A stretch of DNA of 64,000 nt from Xenorhabdus nematophila ATCC 19061 (GCF_000252955.1 NC_014228.1:744001-808000); one strand, 5' to 3'; shown: positions 33,115 through 42,351, numbered from the stretch's first letter. A program made the numbers and translations. Notes: generated from the sequence alone by a model not told the origin.

Positions 33115-34080
33115 TTATTTTCTACCCACTGTATCATTACATTTATTATCAGAAATTTTTAATGGATTATTTTTATCTCTGCCTCTTTTATTTGCTATAA
33201 ATATTCCGGCAATAATGAAAACAGCACCCATGAATATCGTTGTAGTCAGTTTTTCCCCTAAAAATAGCATACCACCTAACACAGCAGTTAAAGGGTTTAA
33301 AGCAATAAATACACCTGCACGGGTAGCACCAATCTTGTCAATTCCATCATAATATAAAATATATGCAATCGCAGAACCAACGACACCCAAGTAAATCAAA
33401 CTGATTAGATCACTGAACGATAGCAAGCTTAATGCTGTTTGGTTCATTTCACCCGTCACCAATACTGTTACCGTCAACATAATTGCACCAGCAAGTACCG
33501 AATAAGCTACAGTGTGTAATGCCCCTATCTCATTCACTGTTTTTTTACAAAAAACACTATAAATTACCCAACTGATGACACAACCCAATATAGAAATATC
33601 ACCAATCATACTCCCATTACCGGATTCTAATAAAAGTGGATTGTTACTGACAATCACAAAACCAGCACCTAATAAACACAATATTATTCCACCAACGCTA
33701 ATAGCCGGTAATCTCTCTCTAAAGAAAAAATACGAAAATATTGCTATTACAACCGGATTTATAGCAACAATCAATGAAGCTCTTGACGCATCAATATATT
33801 TTAAACCATAAAAAAAACAGATATTGTAAACATAAATACCAAAGAAACCTAAAAATATTATTTTCATCATCTGATTTTTATTGATTTTAACAAAACCTTT
33901 TTTAGAAAAAAATAAAATCAATACAAGTACAACAGCAGCAAATATGAATCTTAATGATGCCAATAATAACGCACCGATATCAAATGAGATAAACCTCCCT
34001 GCGATAAATGTTCCTCCCCATATGATTGAAACAATTGTTAATTTCATATAGCTCATATAATCATTTGATTTTGTTGGCAT
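33115..34080 (-). CDS. EamA/DMT-family permease
   Basis: 321 residues, ten predicted helices in two EamA repeats. First repeat: SIIWGGTFIAGRF ... LRFIFAAVVL; conserved ARASLIVAINPVVIAIFSYFFFRE closes it. Second repeat ends TRAGVFIALNPLTAVLGGMLFLGE. Probable metabolite exporter, substrate unknown. The ATG at 34080 has AAGGTG upstream; the frame open to 34143 has none. AT-rich. Only 1 bp separates its stop from the AEC permease start, so the two are an operon. Confidence 0.88.
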   Translation of the reverse strand: MPTKSNDYMSYMKLTIVSIIWGGTFIAGRFISFDIGALLLASLRFIFAAVVLVLILFFSKKGFVKINKNQMMKIIFLGFFGIYVYNICFFYGLKYIDASRASLIVAINPVVIAIFSYFFFRERLPAISVGGIILCLLGAGFVIVSNNPLLLESGNGSMIGDISILGCVISWVIYSVFCKKTVNEIGALHTVAYSVLAGAIMLTVTVLVTGEMNQTALSLLSFSDLISLIYLGVVGSAIAYILYYDGIDKIGATRAGVFIALNPLTAVLGGMLFLGEKLTTTIFMGAVFIIAGIFIANKRGRDKNNPLKISDNKCNDTVGRK

Positions 34081-34481
34081 CTTAATGTCACCTTCTTTTA
34101 TGACTTCCACACCTAAAGTATATACCCAATAGATTTCAAGCAACCATTTTAATGGATTTTATTGCTTTGCCATTCTTATGGGGGCTTGAAATGTGTTAGT
34201 TATATGTTCACTCACTCTATTGATACACATCTCAGGCGATAAATAAATGACTAAAAATCCATGATAAACTCATCGTGATAACGGTCACATTATTAGTTAC
34301 CCAAAAAAACTAATTTAACCCTCATTCCATATATAAAATAAATCCCTCATTGTGAATTAAATCACTCCAATTGTGATTCTCTTTTCTGTATATTAACTTA
34401 TTACTTTAGGTTATAAGCTTATATCAAGGTAATAAATTAATGATAACAATAATTAACTAACCATTCACGAGACTGTCAATA
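34081..34481. other. Divergent regulatory region of the AT-rich island
   Basis: About 400 bp of AT-rich DNA between the DMT permease and the TTC38-like gene, transcribed away from each other. It should hold promoters for both. One CRP-like site is listed separately. No coding remnant was seen. Confidence 0.55.
34351..34366. promoter_or_regulatory. CRP-like operator
   Basis: TGTGAATTAAATCACT matches the CRP consensus TGTGA-N6-TCACA in 9 of 10 defined bases. A further TTGTGATT half site follows at about 34371. It lies 116 bp upstream of the TTC38-like start codon. The functional role is inferred. Confidence 0.55.
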
Positions 34482-35738
34482 ATGATTATTAACGATAATG
34501 CAATAATACCTCAGATTGTCAGTAAGCAGGATGATCTATTAATTATCAATGAATGTTATAGTTGTATGTTAGGAATGAAGAGAAACGAAACAATATCTAA
34601 AATAAACTGGCATCAATCTGAGGACATTTCTCTTTCAATACTACAAATACATATGATTAACTTACTTCTTTCTATGGAAAGAGGAAAATATCTGGAAGCC
34701 AAGTCATTATTAAACATATTAGTAAATACAACAAAAAAAGAATCAGATGAGAGAGCTGACATCATCAATGCAGGGATAAATGATTTGATTAATGCGAACT
34801 ATTCACAAGCAAGAGATAATTTTTATAAATGCTTACTTAAATACCCTAAAGACATATTAAGTTTTTATACATGTCATATGATAGAGTTCAACAATGGCAT
34901 GACAGAAAACATGCTTGAAACTCTGAACCTTGTTAATCAATCCTGGGATGTCAACGACGAATTCTATTGTTATTTTAAAGGTATTGAGTCATTTATCTTA
35001 AGCGAAAATGGATACCATGAAGAAGCTCATAAAAGTGCAAGTATCTCTTTGAGTATTAACAAATTAGATATCTATGCCATTCATGCTATTTGTCATTATT
35101 TCTATGATAAAAAGCTTTTTCAGGAAGGTAAATCCTGGATGGACAGCACTAAAGAAATATGGAGCAACAACTATGGAATGCGCCTCCATTTATACTGGCA
35201 TTATGCTATTTTTCTAATAATGACCAGCAAAGAAGATCAAGTTATCAATATATATAATCAAATCAGACAGAAAAACAATCAACATGGCTTAGAAGATTTA
35301 GATGCTTCCTCTTTATTATTTAGATTGATGTTAATATGTCCAATAAGTAAAAACCAAGAAAATATAATCGATTTATTTGAGTCATGGAATAATAAAAGTG
35401 AACTTGGATTTTACTTTTTCAATGATTTCCATGCGGCATTAGCTTTTTGCATCAGTGAACACTTTGATATGATCGATTTTCTTATAGAAAATACAGAGTA
35501 TAGTCATCCTATTGGTTATTTCAAAACTAAGGTAACGTTACTTCTTGCTATAAAACATTATGGTCAAGGAAATTATACTGAGGTCGTATCACTACTCGAT
35601 AAACCCATGAGCTATAAATTTATGGGAGGAAGTCATACTCAGAGAAGTATCATCGATGAAATATTACATCATTCAAAATTAAAACTAGGGTTACATGATA
35701 AACAAACTCAATATAATTACGATATATCAACTTATTAG
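34482..35738 (+). CDS. TTC38-like tetratricopeptide-repeat protein
   Basis: 418-residue cytoplasmic-looking protein with no signal peptide or membrane helix. Recognisable pieces of the TTC38/YcaO-unrelated TPR family: AIHAICHYFYDKKLFQEGKSW, LHLYWHYAIFLI, DLDASSLLFRL, FFNDFHAALAF and GGSHTQRSIIDEIL, in the family's order. The helices cover roughly residues 50-400 and form a TPR-like solenoid with conserved His/Trp residues. The biochemical role of bacterial TTC38 proteins is not known; some lie beside secondary-metabolism genes. AT-rich, divergent from the two permeases, with a CRP-like site upstream and a good terminator downstream. The ribosome binding site is weak. Confidence 0.75.
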   Translation: MIINDNAIIPQIVSKQDDLLIINECYSCMLGMKRNETISKINWHQSEDISLSILQIHMINLLLSMERGKYLEAKSLLNILVNTTKKESDERADIINAGINDLINANYSQARDNFYKCLLKYPKDILSFYTCHMIEFNNGMTENMLETLNLVNQSWDVNDEFYCYFKGIESFILSENGYHEEAHKSASISLSINKLDIYAIHAICHYFYDKKLFQEGKSWMDSTKEIWSNNYGMRLHLYWHYAIFLIMTSKEDQVINIYNQIRQKNNQHGLEDLDASSLLFRLMLICPISKNQENIIDLFESWNNKSELGFYFFNDFHAALAFCISEHFDMIDFLIENTEYSHPIGYFKTKVTLLLAIKHYGQGNYTEVVSLLDKPMSYKFMGGSHTQRSIIDEILHHSKLKLGLHDKQTQYNYDISTY

Positions 35739-35810
35739 CATAGCGTGATAGAACAGCAATCTGTTGAATATCAATGAGTTCATCTCTCATTTTGCCAAGC
35801 TAAACAGGCA

Positions 35811-35848
35811 GTACTCCGCTGTTATTAGCGGCGGAGTACGGCGTTTTT
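35811..35848 (+). terminator. Rho-independent terminator after the TTC38-like gene
   Basis: Exact 9-bp arms GTACTCCGC/GCGGAGTAC (35811-35819 and 35831-35839), followed by GGCGTTTTTAT. Strong on the + strand, between convergent genes. Confidence 0.8.
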
Positions 35849-35852
35849 ATCA

Positions 35853-36623
35853 CTAGGTTCTCAGACCCCGACCAGACTCAATCAAATACCAGGCCAAAAA
35901 ATAAAATCCGATGATGAAAGCCCCCAACATACCTAATGTCATTGTTAACGAGACATCAGCAATACCGAGAAAACCATAGCGGAAGCCACTGACCATATAG
36001 ACTATCGGGTTTAATTTTGACACTGCCTGCCAGAAAGCAGGTAACAGAGTCAGGGAATAGAATACGCCGCCTAAATAAGTCAACGGTGTCAAAACGAAAG
36101 TCGGGATGATACTGATATCATCGAACGTTTTCGCAAAAATGGCATTTAGCAGACCTGCCAACGAAAACAAAATAGACGTTGCCAGTAAGGTAATCACCAC
36201 CATACTCCATGAATGGATCTGTAGTGGTACAAACAATAGTGATACTAACGTCACCAGAATCCCGACACACACACCACGGGCCACTCCGCCTCCGACGAAC
36301 CCTGCAATGATGACATGGGTTGGTACCGGTGCAACCAGCACTTCTTCAATGCTGCGCTGGAATTTAGCGCCAAAAAAAGAAGAAGACACATTTGAGTAAG
36401 AGTTAGTAATCACTGACATCATAATCAACCCTGGCACAATAAACTGCATGTAACCAAACCCACCCATTTCGCCAATACGCGAACCAACCAGATTGCCGAA
36501 GATAACAAAATAAAGGGACATCGTGATCACGGGCGGCAGTAACGTCTGTACCCAAATACGACCAAAGCGAGTGATTTCTTTAATCCAGATAGTTTTCAGA
36601 GCCACCCAATACAGTCGGAGCAT
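35853..36623 (-). CDS. yadH: ABC-2-type transporter permease YadH
   Basis: 256-residue inner-membrane permease with about six helices and an ABC-2 domain (SVITNSYSNVSSSFFGAKF, then the conserved LTPLTYLGGVFYSLTLLP). It pairs with the ATPase YadG; the exported substrate is unknown, and the NodJ/DrrB-like family suggests a lipid or drug-like molecule. The start ATG overlaps the yadG stop (TAATG), so translation is coupled. Confidence 0.95.
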   Translation of the reverse strand: MLRLYWVALKTIWIKEITRFGRIWVQTLLPPVITMSLYFVIFGNLVGSRIGEMGGFGYMQFIVPGLIMMSVITNSYSNVSSSFFGAKFQRSIEEVLVAPVPTHVIIAGFVGGGVARGVCVGILVTLVSLLFVPLQIHSWSMVVITLLATSILFSLAGLLNAIFAKTFDDISIIPTFVLTPLTYLGGVFYSLTLLPAFWQAVSKLNPIVYMVSGFRYGFLGIADVSLTMTLGMLGAFIIGFYFLAWYLIESGRGLRT

Positions 36624-37546
36624 TATCTGTCTCCTTGGTTGTTATTCGTTAATCCAACAAACAGTTCTTCCAGACGATTCGCCTTATTGCGCATACTATT
36701 GATTTGAATTCCCTGTGTATTCAGTTGGGAGAAAAGCGCATTCAATCCTTGACCACGTTTGACATCCACTTCCAGTGTTGCAACATCAATCAAACGATAA
36801 TCGTAACCTTCAACAACAGGCACCGTTCCTTTCTGCGCTAAATCGAACAAGAACGTTTCACTTTCGAGTTGACTGAGCAATTCTTTCATACTGGTGTTTT
36901 CTACTAACTCACCATGCTGGATAATACCTATATTCCGGCACAACATTTCCGCTTCTTCCAGATAATGCGTCGTCAGAATGATTGTAGTCCCCTGCGCATT
37001 CAGATCCTTCAAAAACTCCCACATAGATCTACGCAGTTCAATATCGACTCCCGCCGTCGGTTCATCAAGGATCAGCAACTTCGGTTGGTGCATCAGGGCA
37101 CGAGCAATCATCAAACGCCGCTTCATACCGCCAGATAAACGGATAGCCCGTTCGTTACGCTTTTCCCATAAATCCAACTGAGTGAGATAGGTTTCAGCAC
37201 GTTCCTGTGCCACATCGCGTGGAACACCATAATATCCTGCCTGATTCAGTATAATTTGAATCACTGTCTCAAAGGGGTTGAAGTTAAACTCTTGTGGCAC
37301 AAGACCAAGTTGCCGCTTAGCATTAACAAGATCCGTATCAATATCGTAGCCAAATACGCTGACCTTGCCGCTGCTTTTATTCACCAATGAACTGATAATA
37401 CCAATTGTGGTAGATTTCCCTGCACCATTTGGCCCTAAAAGCGCGTAAAAATCGCCCACTTCTACACGTAAATCAATGCTCTGTAGCGCTTTCACTCCCC
37501 CCTGATAGGTCTTTGTGAGCTGCGTTAATTCCAATGCGTAAGCCAT
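36623..37546 (-). CDS. yadG: ABC transporter ATP-binding protein YadG
   Basis: 307-residue ABC ATPase. Walker A GPNGAGKST near residue 40, Q-loop LVPQEFNFNP, signature RLSGGMKRRLMIARAL, Walker B LLILDEPTAGVD, H-loop ILTTHYLEEAE. The C-terminal extension is typical of DrrA-type exporters. Works with YadH. Divergent from can, with the E. coli arrangement. Confidence 0.96.
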   Translation of the reverse strand: MAYALELTQLTKTYQGGVKALQSIDLRVEVGDFYALLGPNGAGKSTTIGIISSLVNKSSGKVSVFGYDIDTDLVNAKRQLGLVPQEFNFNPFETVIQIILNQAGYYGVPRDVAQERAETYLTQLDLWEKRNERAIRLSGGMKRRLMIARALMHQPKLLILDEPTAGVDIELRRSMWEFLKDLNAQGTTIILTTHYLEEAEMLCRNIGIIQHGELVENTSMKELLSQLESETFLFDLAQKGTVPVVEGYDYRLIDVATLEVDVKRGQGLNALFSQLNTQGIQINSMRNKANRLEELFVGLTNNNQGDR

Positions 37547-37727
37547 AAGTAAAAGACACCTTTATTTTTTACTATTTTTAAGTGCAAGATAGGAATTATG
37601 CCATTATTTTTTCTGCATTTCTTTGCAATGACAGGGATCAAATAAAAAACATTATTCAATTAAATATTAAATTCTCAATTAATGTTGTATATGATTCTAT
37701 CTCAAAAAAGTTGCCAGGCTATAAGTT

Positions 37728-38381
37728 ATGATGAGAAAAATTGAAGAGCTGTTTGCCAGGAACAAGCAGTGGTCACAGTCCGTAAATAAAGAGAATCCTC
37801 ACTTTTTTAAAGAATTATCAAAAGCACAAAAACCTCATTTCCTGTGGATAGGCTGTTCTGATAGCCGAGTACCTGCTGAAAAATTGATTGATGCTGCCCC
37901 AGGCGATCTTTTTGTTCACCGAAATGTTGCTAACCTTGTTATCCATACTGATTTGAACTGTTTATCAGTCGTACAATATGCTGTTGATGTTTTGCAAGTT
38001 GAACATATCATCATTTGTGGTCACTACGGCTGTGGTGGTATTGAAGCTGCCGTGGATGGCACAGAACTGGGCTTAATCAATAACTGGCTGCTCCATATTC
38101 GCGATTTATGGTACAAACACAGCTCCATGCTTGGCGAGTTGCCGCCTGATGAACGACTGAATCGCTTATGTGAATTAAATGTGATTGAACAGGTTTATAA
38201 TCTCGGCCACTCAACCATTATGCAATCGGCATGGAAACGTGGGCAAAAGGTGATGATTCACGGTTGGGTGTATGGTTTAAAAGATGGTGAGTTGCATGAT
38301 CTCGACATTACCGCTGACAGCCGTGAAAAACTGGAACTCAATTACCGTCAGGCTATTTCCAAACTATCGCAAATTAAATAA
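37728..38381 (+). CDS. can: Beta-class carbonic anhydrase
   Basis: 217 residues. Interconverts CO2 and bicarbonate, needed for growth in air. Zinc ligands: the cysteine and aspartate in GCSDSR, and the histidine and cysteine in GHYGCGG. Starting at the second ATG (37731) puts the first ligand at Cys42, as in E. coli; the first ATG adds one residue. The dimer-interface and bicarbonate-site pattern (RVPAEKL) is that of type II enzymes. Confidence 0.98.
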   Translation: MMRKIEELFARNKQWSQSVNKENPHFFKELSKAQKPHFLWIGCSDSRVPAEKLIDAAPGDLFVHRNVANLVIHTDLNCLSVVQYAVDVLQVEHIIICGHYGCGGIEAAVDGTELGLINNWLLHIRDLWYKHSSMLGELPPDERLNRLCELNVIEQVYNLGHSTIMQSAWKRGQKVMIHGWVYGLKDGELHDLDITADSREKLELNYRQAISKLSQIK

Positions 38382-38455
38382 CAACCCATGTTCTTAGCCT
38401 GAAGGCGAAGATTCAAAATCCATTGAGTATAAACAGAATATAGATTGGTTTAAAA

Positions 38456-38481
38456 AAAATGGCAGCTTCTGCTGCCATTTT
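38456..38481. terminator. Bidirectional terminator between can and hpt
   Basis: Exact 11-bp arms (38456-38466 and 38471-38481) with a TTCT loop. An A run comes before it and a T run after it, so it can end both convergent transcripts. Confidence 0.85.
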
Positions 38482-38518
38482 CTTTCTGTTCTACAGATTA
38501 ATTTCGTTTACCGCAACA

Positions 38519-39058
38519 TTAATCTTCCAGCAGGGTAACGTGCCCAATATAAGGCAAATGGCGGTAATGCTGTGCATAATCAATACCGTAACCGATGACA
38601 AACTTATCTTCAATCGAATAGCCAATCCATTCAACGGGAACATCGACTTCACGGCGAGAGGGTTTATTCAGCAAAGTACAGATTGCCAGCGAATTTGGCC
38701 CACGCAGTTCTAGGATTTCACGGATTTTTTTCAGTGTATTACCGGAGTCGATAATGTCTTCAACGATCAACACATTTTTACCACGAATGTCTTCATCCAA
38801 ATCTTTTAGAATTTTCACATCGCGGGTAGAACTCATCTCGTTGCCATAGCTGGAAGCCGTCATAAAATCCACTTCGTGAGGCACCTGCACTTCACGACAT
38901 AAATCAGCCATAAAGATAAACGACCCTCTCAACAGGCCAACCAGTACGAGTTCACGATCGCTATTACGATAGTGTTCTGTAATTTGTTGCCCCAGTTCAG
39001 CAATACGTTGCTTAATCTCCTGTTCGGAGATCATCACTTCTACACTATGTTTCTTCAT
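38519..39058 (-). CDS. hpt: Hypoxanthine phosphoribosyltransferase
   Basis: 179 residues. Salvages hypoxanthine to IMP using PRPP. PRPP-binding motif [15 protein letters not shown]-terminal [15 protein letters not shown] and [16 protein letters not shown] match E. coli Hpt closely. The ATG at 39058 ([10 protein letters not shown]) matches the E. coli N terminus; the open frame to 39097 is not homologous. Confidence 0.98.
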   Translation of the reverse strand: MKKHSVEVMISEQEIKQRIAELGQQITEHYRNSDRELVLVGLLRGSFIFMADLCREVQVPHEVDFMTASSYGNEMSSTRDVKILKDLDEDIRGKNVLIVEDIIDSGNTLKKIREILELRGPNSLAICTLLNKPSRREVDVPVEWIGYSIEDKFVIGYGIDYAQHYRHLPYIGHVTLLED

Positions 39059-39331
39059 CAATATAACCAGTTGATTTAGTTTTAAACAATTACACATTAA
39101 AGCAAAAATAGGTGTAATTATTTACACACTGCTCAATACCATAAGCTCTCCAAGCGCATAAAATAACATTCTATGCCATCAGAACAAACCCTATTCGTTA
39201 ATGTCCAGTTAAATTTTTCAATGGCATAAAAAATGGCAATTTTCACAAATTTAAGAAAATAAAGCTTGGCTAACAAAGATATGAATATGTTAATTTAGGT
39301 AAAACGATAGGAAATCAGTATAATAGAAATT

Positions 39332-39679
39332 ATGCAAAAAATTGCCTTATTCACATACATTCTGGTTTTGTTTGGTTTCGCACAACCCGCAAAAGCCCTG
39401 TCTGAAAACGAGGCTGAAGATCTGGCAGATCTGACAGCAGTCTACACCTATCTGAAATATGATTGTGGCTATAGCCAAATCCCAGATCGTGAGATCAGAC
39501 GCACAATTATCTATTTCGCTCAGCGCAATAAATGGGATCTCAGTAATTATGATAGCCAGTTAATGGAGAAACTGAATCAGTCAGGATACAACGATTTAAA
39601 GGGAATCAACCTGCCCCATGACTTTAAATGCCGTTCACTTGCACGTTACTCTCTCAGTTTGCTCGCTTATGTAAAATAG
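39332..39679 (+). CDS. yacC: YacC family exported protein
   Basis: 115 residues with a signal peptide (about 1-22, ending AKA). The mature part matches E. coli YacC: LSENEAEDLADLTAVY, DCGYSQIP, WDLSNYD and the C-terminal SLSLLAYVK. Two cysteines (in DCGYS and FKCRS) could form a disulfide. The family is related to secretin pilotins (PulS/OutS), but no function is proved. In E. coli it precedes speE-speD; here only a scrap of speD remains downstream. Confidence 0.93.
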   Translation: MQKIALFTYILVLFGFAQPAKALSENEAEDLADLTAVYTYLKYDCGYSQIPDREIRRTIIYFAQRNKWDLSNYDSQLMEKLNQSGYNDLKGINLPHDFKCRSLARYSLSLLAYVK

Positions 39680-39726
39680 TTTCCTTTTAATAACATTACA
39701 GATAAATTTCGCGATGCAACTAAATG

Positions 39727-39886
39727 GATCGCGACGGTCATATCGCGTAGATTGATGAACAGTATAATGCTACCAGGCTTACTGAAATTCTCAGTGAAGC
39801 CTGTTCAATCATTGGTGCAAATATTCTTAATATTGCTCGCCAGGACTATGACCCACAAGGGGCGAGCGTAACCATTCTGATTAGCA
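39727..39886 (+). pseudogene. speD: Internal fragment of speD (S-adenosylmethionine decarboxylase)
   Basis: Translating from 39727 gives DRDGHIA, a TAG stop, then [31 protein letters not shown] and [11 protein letters not shown], which follows E. coli SpeD (about residues 32-82) almost residue for residue. The stop replaces a tyrosine codon. The start and the pyruvoyl-forming serine region are missing, and the homology ends exactly where the 62-bp inverted-repeat element begins. No speE is seen. The gene is dead; spermidine synthesis from this locus is lost. Confidence 0.9.
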
Positions 39887-39942
39887 AAAACCGCCGTAAA
39901 CCGTCACTCAATGCGGGCGGTGTATAAGGCGGTTTTTGCTAA
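39881..39942. repeat. 62-bp inverted-repeat element at the speD break
   Basis: Exact 15-bp arms (39881-39895 and 39928-39942), outer ends TTAGC/GCTAA. The 32-bp middle is itself partly palindromic. No gene. It joins the speD fragment to the next DNA, so it may be a small non-autonomous transposable or REP-like element, or a rearrangement site. Confidence 0.75.
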
Positions 39943-39963
39943 GTCCATTAAGTACAGTACTCT

Positions 39964-40434
39964 TCATTCTGGTGGAACACCTAGTGTCCTACTCGTGATA
40001 ATTTCAGCGCCATAAATAGTTTTCAAATAATCAAGGGCAGCGTTCTGATCAACATCTGCAAAAACACACACTGCATCGGATAATATTTTGATGTCATAGC
40101 CTAAAACAAATGCACTGTAGGCGGTATGCCGGATACAGCAATGCGTATGCTGCCCTGCCAAAACCACTTCTGTGACACCATATTGACTCAAAATATTGTC
40201 CAGATCGGTTCCGTCGAAAGCGCTATAGAAGTGCTTAGGAGAAACAATTTCACGCTCGACACCGCCAGGAGCCAGTGCTTCGACAACTTCAGCACCCCAA
40301 GTTCCCGCTAAGGCATGTTTCCCCCAAAGACCTGTTTCCCGATCGTTAACATCATGAGCATAGACCACCAACCAATCATGCTTATTTCTGACATGCGCGA
40401 TCGCAGGGCGGGAGCGTGAAAGACTATTTTTCAA
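39964..40434 (-). pseudogene. N-terminally truncated isochorismatase-family cysteine hydrolase
   Basis: 156 codons with the C-terminal four fifths of an isochorismatase/nicotinamidase-like hydrolase: VVYAHDVND, ETGLWGKHALAGTWGAE, KHFYSAFDGTDLD, and the nucleophile cysteine region GQHTHCCIRHTAYSAF followed by GYDIKILSDAV. The N-terminal DMQ(N)xF aspartate motif is missing. The frame starts at a TTG directly after an in-frame TGA, there is no ATG in it, and the IS630 element begins 35 bp upstream. It is therefore probably a 5'-deleted relic, although a short product cannot be excluded. Confidence 0.75.
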
Positions 40435-40468
40435 TCAACCCTTATAAATAAAACTCTAATTGATACTT

Positions 40469-41578
40469 TATTAATACGGTGTTTAAATATCTATATTTTT
40501 ATCATGCTGCATAACGAATTTTAGGATGGTGGAAAAAACGGGCAACATGCGCCTTTCTTCTCTGGAGCTTCCTCAGATGGCTTTTGACCTTTCCGGCTCA
40601 TTCCTGCTGACTTCTTGCCGGTGAAGAATGACGAAGGGCTCTTTTTAGGTCACCATTGAGATACTCATCGGGATTCAATTCCGGTGAATACGCCGTAAAT
40701 AAAACACCGCAATCCGGTCCTGATGCTTTTCCAACCAACTTGTCACTATTTTGGCATGATGCACCCGTAAGTTATCCAGAATTAAATAGACCTTGCGACC
40801 GGCTTCTTTTATCAATCGTTGGAAAAAGTGGAGCAATTTTCGGGCGGTCATCGTTTCCCTGTACAACATAAATCTCACACTGCCCCGATTGTGGATGGCA
40901 GCTATCATATTGAGTGAAAAGCGTTTCGCACTGACATCGACGACAGGCGTCTGTCCTTTGGGGGCAAAGCCACGACCGTGTTGACACGTATTCTTTATCC
41001 CGGTTTCATCCCCCCACCAAATTTCAGCCCCTTCTTCCGCCGCTTTTTTCTTAATAACGGGATAGGTTTCCTTCTGCCACTGTTCAACCGCTTTGGGGTT
41101 TTGTTCATAGGCCCTTTTTAACGGTTTTTGCGGTGTAAATCCCCAGCGTTTCAGGTCGTCGGTCAGGGTTCTTTCTGCCACGTTAATCCGCCACATCTGC
41201 CAGATGACGGCTTGAATGGCCCGACGTCCCCAGAGCGCAAAAGGCAGTTGCATTTGTGGCGGCGATTTATCACACAGGAGTTGCTGAAGTTTTTCTTCCT
41301 CAATGGGGGTCAATAGGCGTTTTTCCATGATGCGGCGACCACGTTGACCTTGCACCAGGGCCTCATCGCCCCCTTTTTGCCAGGCTCTGACCCAAATACA
41401 AATCGTGTTGTAGTTAATGCCTAAAGCGGCAGCAAGCGTTTGCCGTGAAACGCCTTCCTGATACATCCGTATCACGAGTTGTCGGTTATATTGCTGTATC
41501 TCAGGTGAGAGTTGTCGAGTATCTTTCTTCATGTCAGTATGATGCATGATCTATTTGTGTTTATACACCGTATTAATA
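40469..41578 (-). mobile_element. IS630-family insertion element, damaged
   Basis: About 1.1 kb bounded by 19-bp inverted repeats (40469-40487 and 41560-41578), identical except for one base. The ends carry TA, the usual IS630 target. It encodes one transposase on the minus strand, which is broken. One side is the truncated hydrolase, the other the tail of another transposase. Confidence 0.82.
40502..41547 (-). pseudogene. IS630-family transposase, frameshifted
   Basis: N-terminal helix-turn-helix (QLVIRMYQEGVSRQTLAAALGI), then the DDE catalytic core: first Asp in WWGDETGI, second in LILDNLRVHH. The frame ends at 40675 after VFYLRRIHRN. One base is missing there: in the next frame the protein continues AYSPELNPDEYLNGDLKRAL, giving the third acid. 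A TGA then interrupts, and the same frame resumes with KVKSHLRKLQRRKAH up to RYAA and a stop at 40502. So there is one frameshift plus one nonsense codon; the enzyme is probably inactive. Confidence 0.85.
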
Positions 41579-41839
41579 TTAATGATAATGACATGCAGTT
41601 TAATGGTTTATGCCGCACTGGAGCATAAGATCCGCACCGGACTGAAGCAAAATCCCCCGTTCTATCCCGATATGAAAGGTAGACCCACCCAATCTCCCAC
41701 GGCGCGTTGGGTGTTTTTAACCTTCGAAGGGATTAGTACTTTCGAGTTTCAGGAACACCGTATGGTGACGGGAATACAGATGTATCAAAATGAACTGCTG
41801 AAAATATTGGGGCAACCCTATGAATCATTTTATTCCTGA
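41579..41839 (+). pseudogene. C-terminal fragment of an IS1634/IS4-type transposase
   Basis: About 80 codons: SLMVYAALEHKIR, then RPTQSPTARWVFLTFEGI, and the C-terminal LLKILGQPYESFYS. This is the typical tail of IS1634-like (IS4 superfamily) transposases. The rest is missing; the IS630 right end lies at its 5' border, so the two insertions are nested or joined by deletion. Confidence 0.75.
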
Positions 41840-42003
41840 AAGTGGTGCGGAATGTCGGATACAATTAAGGTGCTGTTTTTTTTCTTTAATAAGAAAAATG
41901 TGATACCAGACCAATCCTGACTAAACTTCCGCCTATTACTGTTTTGATTTTCTAATAAATCGCTATACTGAGAAACTTACGTACAACTGAAACGGAGTTA
42001 ATT

Positions 42004-42240
42004 ATGTTAAGTAATAGAGCTGCAAGAAGGTTGTTGGGTTTGTCTTATACGGTCAGTAATTCTAAACGTAGAGTAAAAATTTCTCTTCTTCATCTTGCTT
42101 CAGGTGATGGCACCCATCAAATACCCGAGCATCTGAGCCATTCCTCTTTTATTGCTATGAAACGAGACACAGTTTCTGGAAAAATGACCTATCACCCCGG
42201 AAATACTTTCTATCCTGAGTATCTAAATACTCACCAATAA
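42004..42240 (+). CDS. Unrecognised 78-residue protein
   Basis: ATG with GGAG 7 nt upstream (ACGGAGTTAATTATG). 78 residues, basic at the N terminus (NRAARRLL, NSKRRVK), no signal peptide or membrane helix, C terminus rich in Tyr/His/Pro. I recognise no family. It stands alone between IS debris and cysS, so it may be a small accessory gene or chance ORF; the ribosome binding site is the main support. Confidence 0.45.
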   Translation: MLSNRAARRLLGLSYTVSNSKRRVKISLLHLASGDGTHQIPEHLSHSSFIAMKRDTVSGKMTYHPGNTFYPEYLNTHQ

Positions 42241-42324
42241 CTCCGTCGGTTTTTATTTCGCTCTGTATACAACTCAGTATTACAGCTAAAAATATCGCGA
42301 TTAAAGCGTAAAGGTGATAAAAAC

Positions 42325-42351
42325 TGAACCGCCCACATAAGGGGCGGTTCA
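42325..42351 (-). terminator. Rho-independent terminator of cysS
   Basis: Exact 10-bp arms (42325-42334 and 42342-42351). On the minus strand the hairpin is followed by GTTTTTATC, 35 nt past the cysS stop. Confidence 0.88.
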
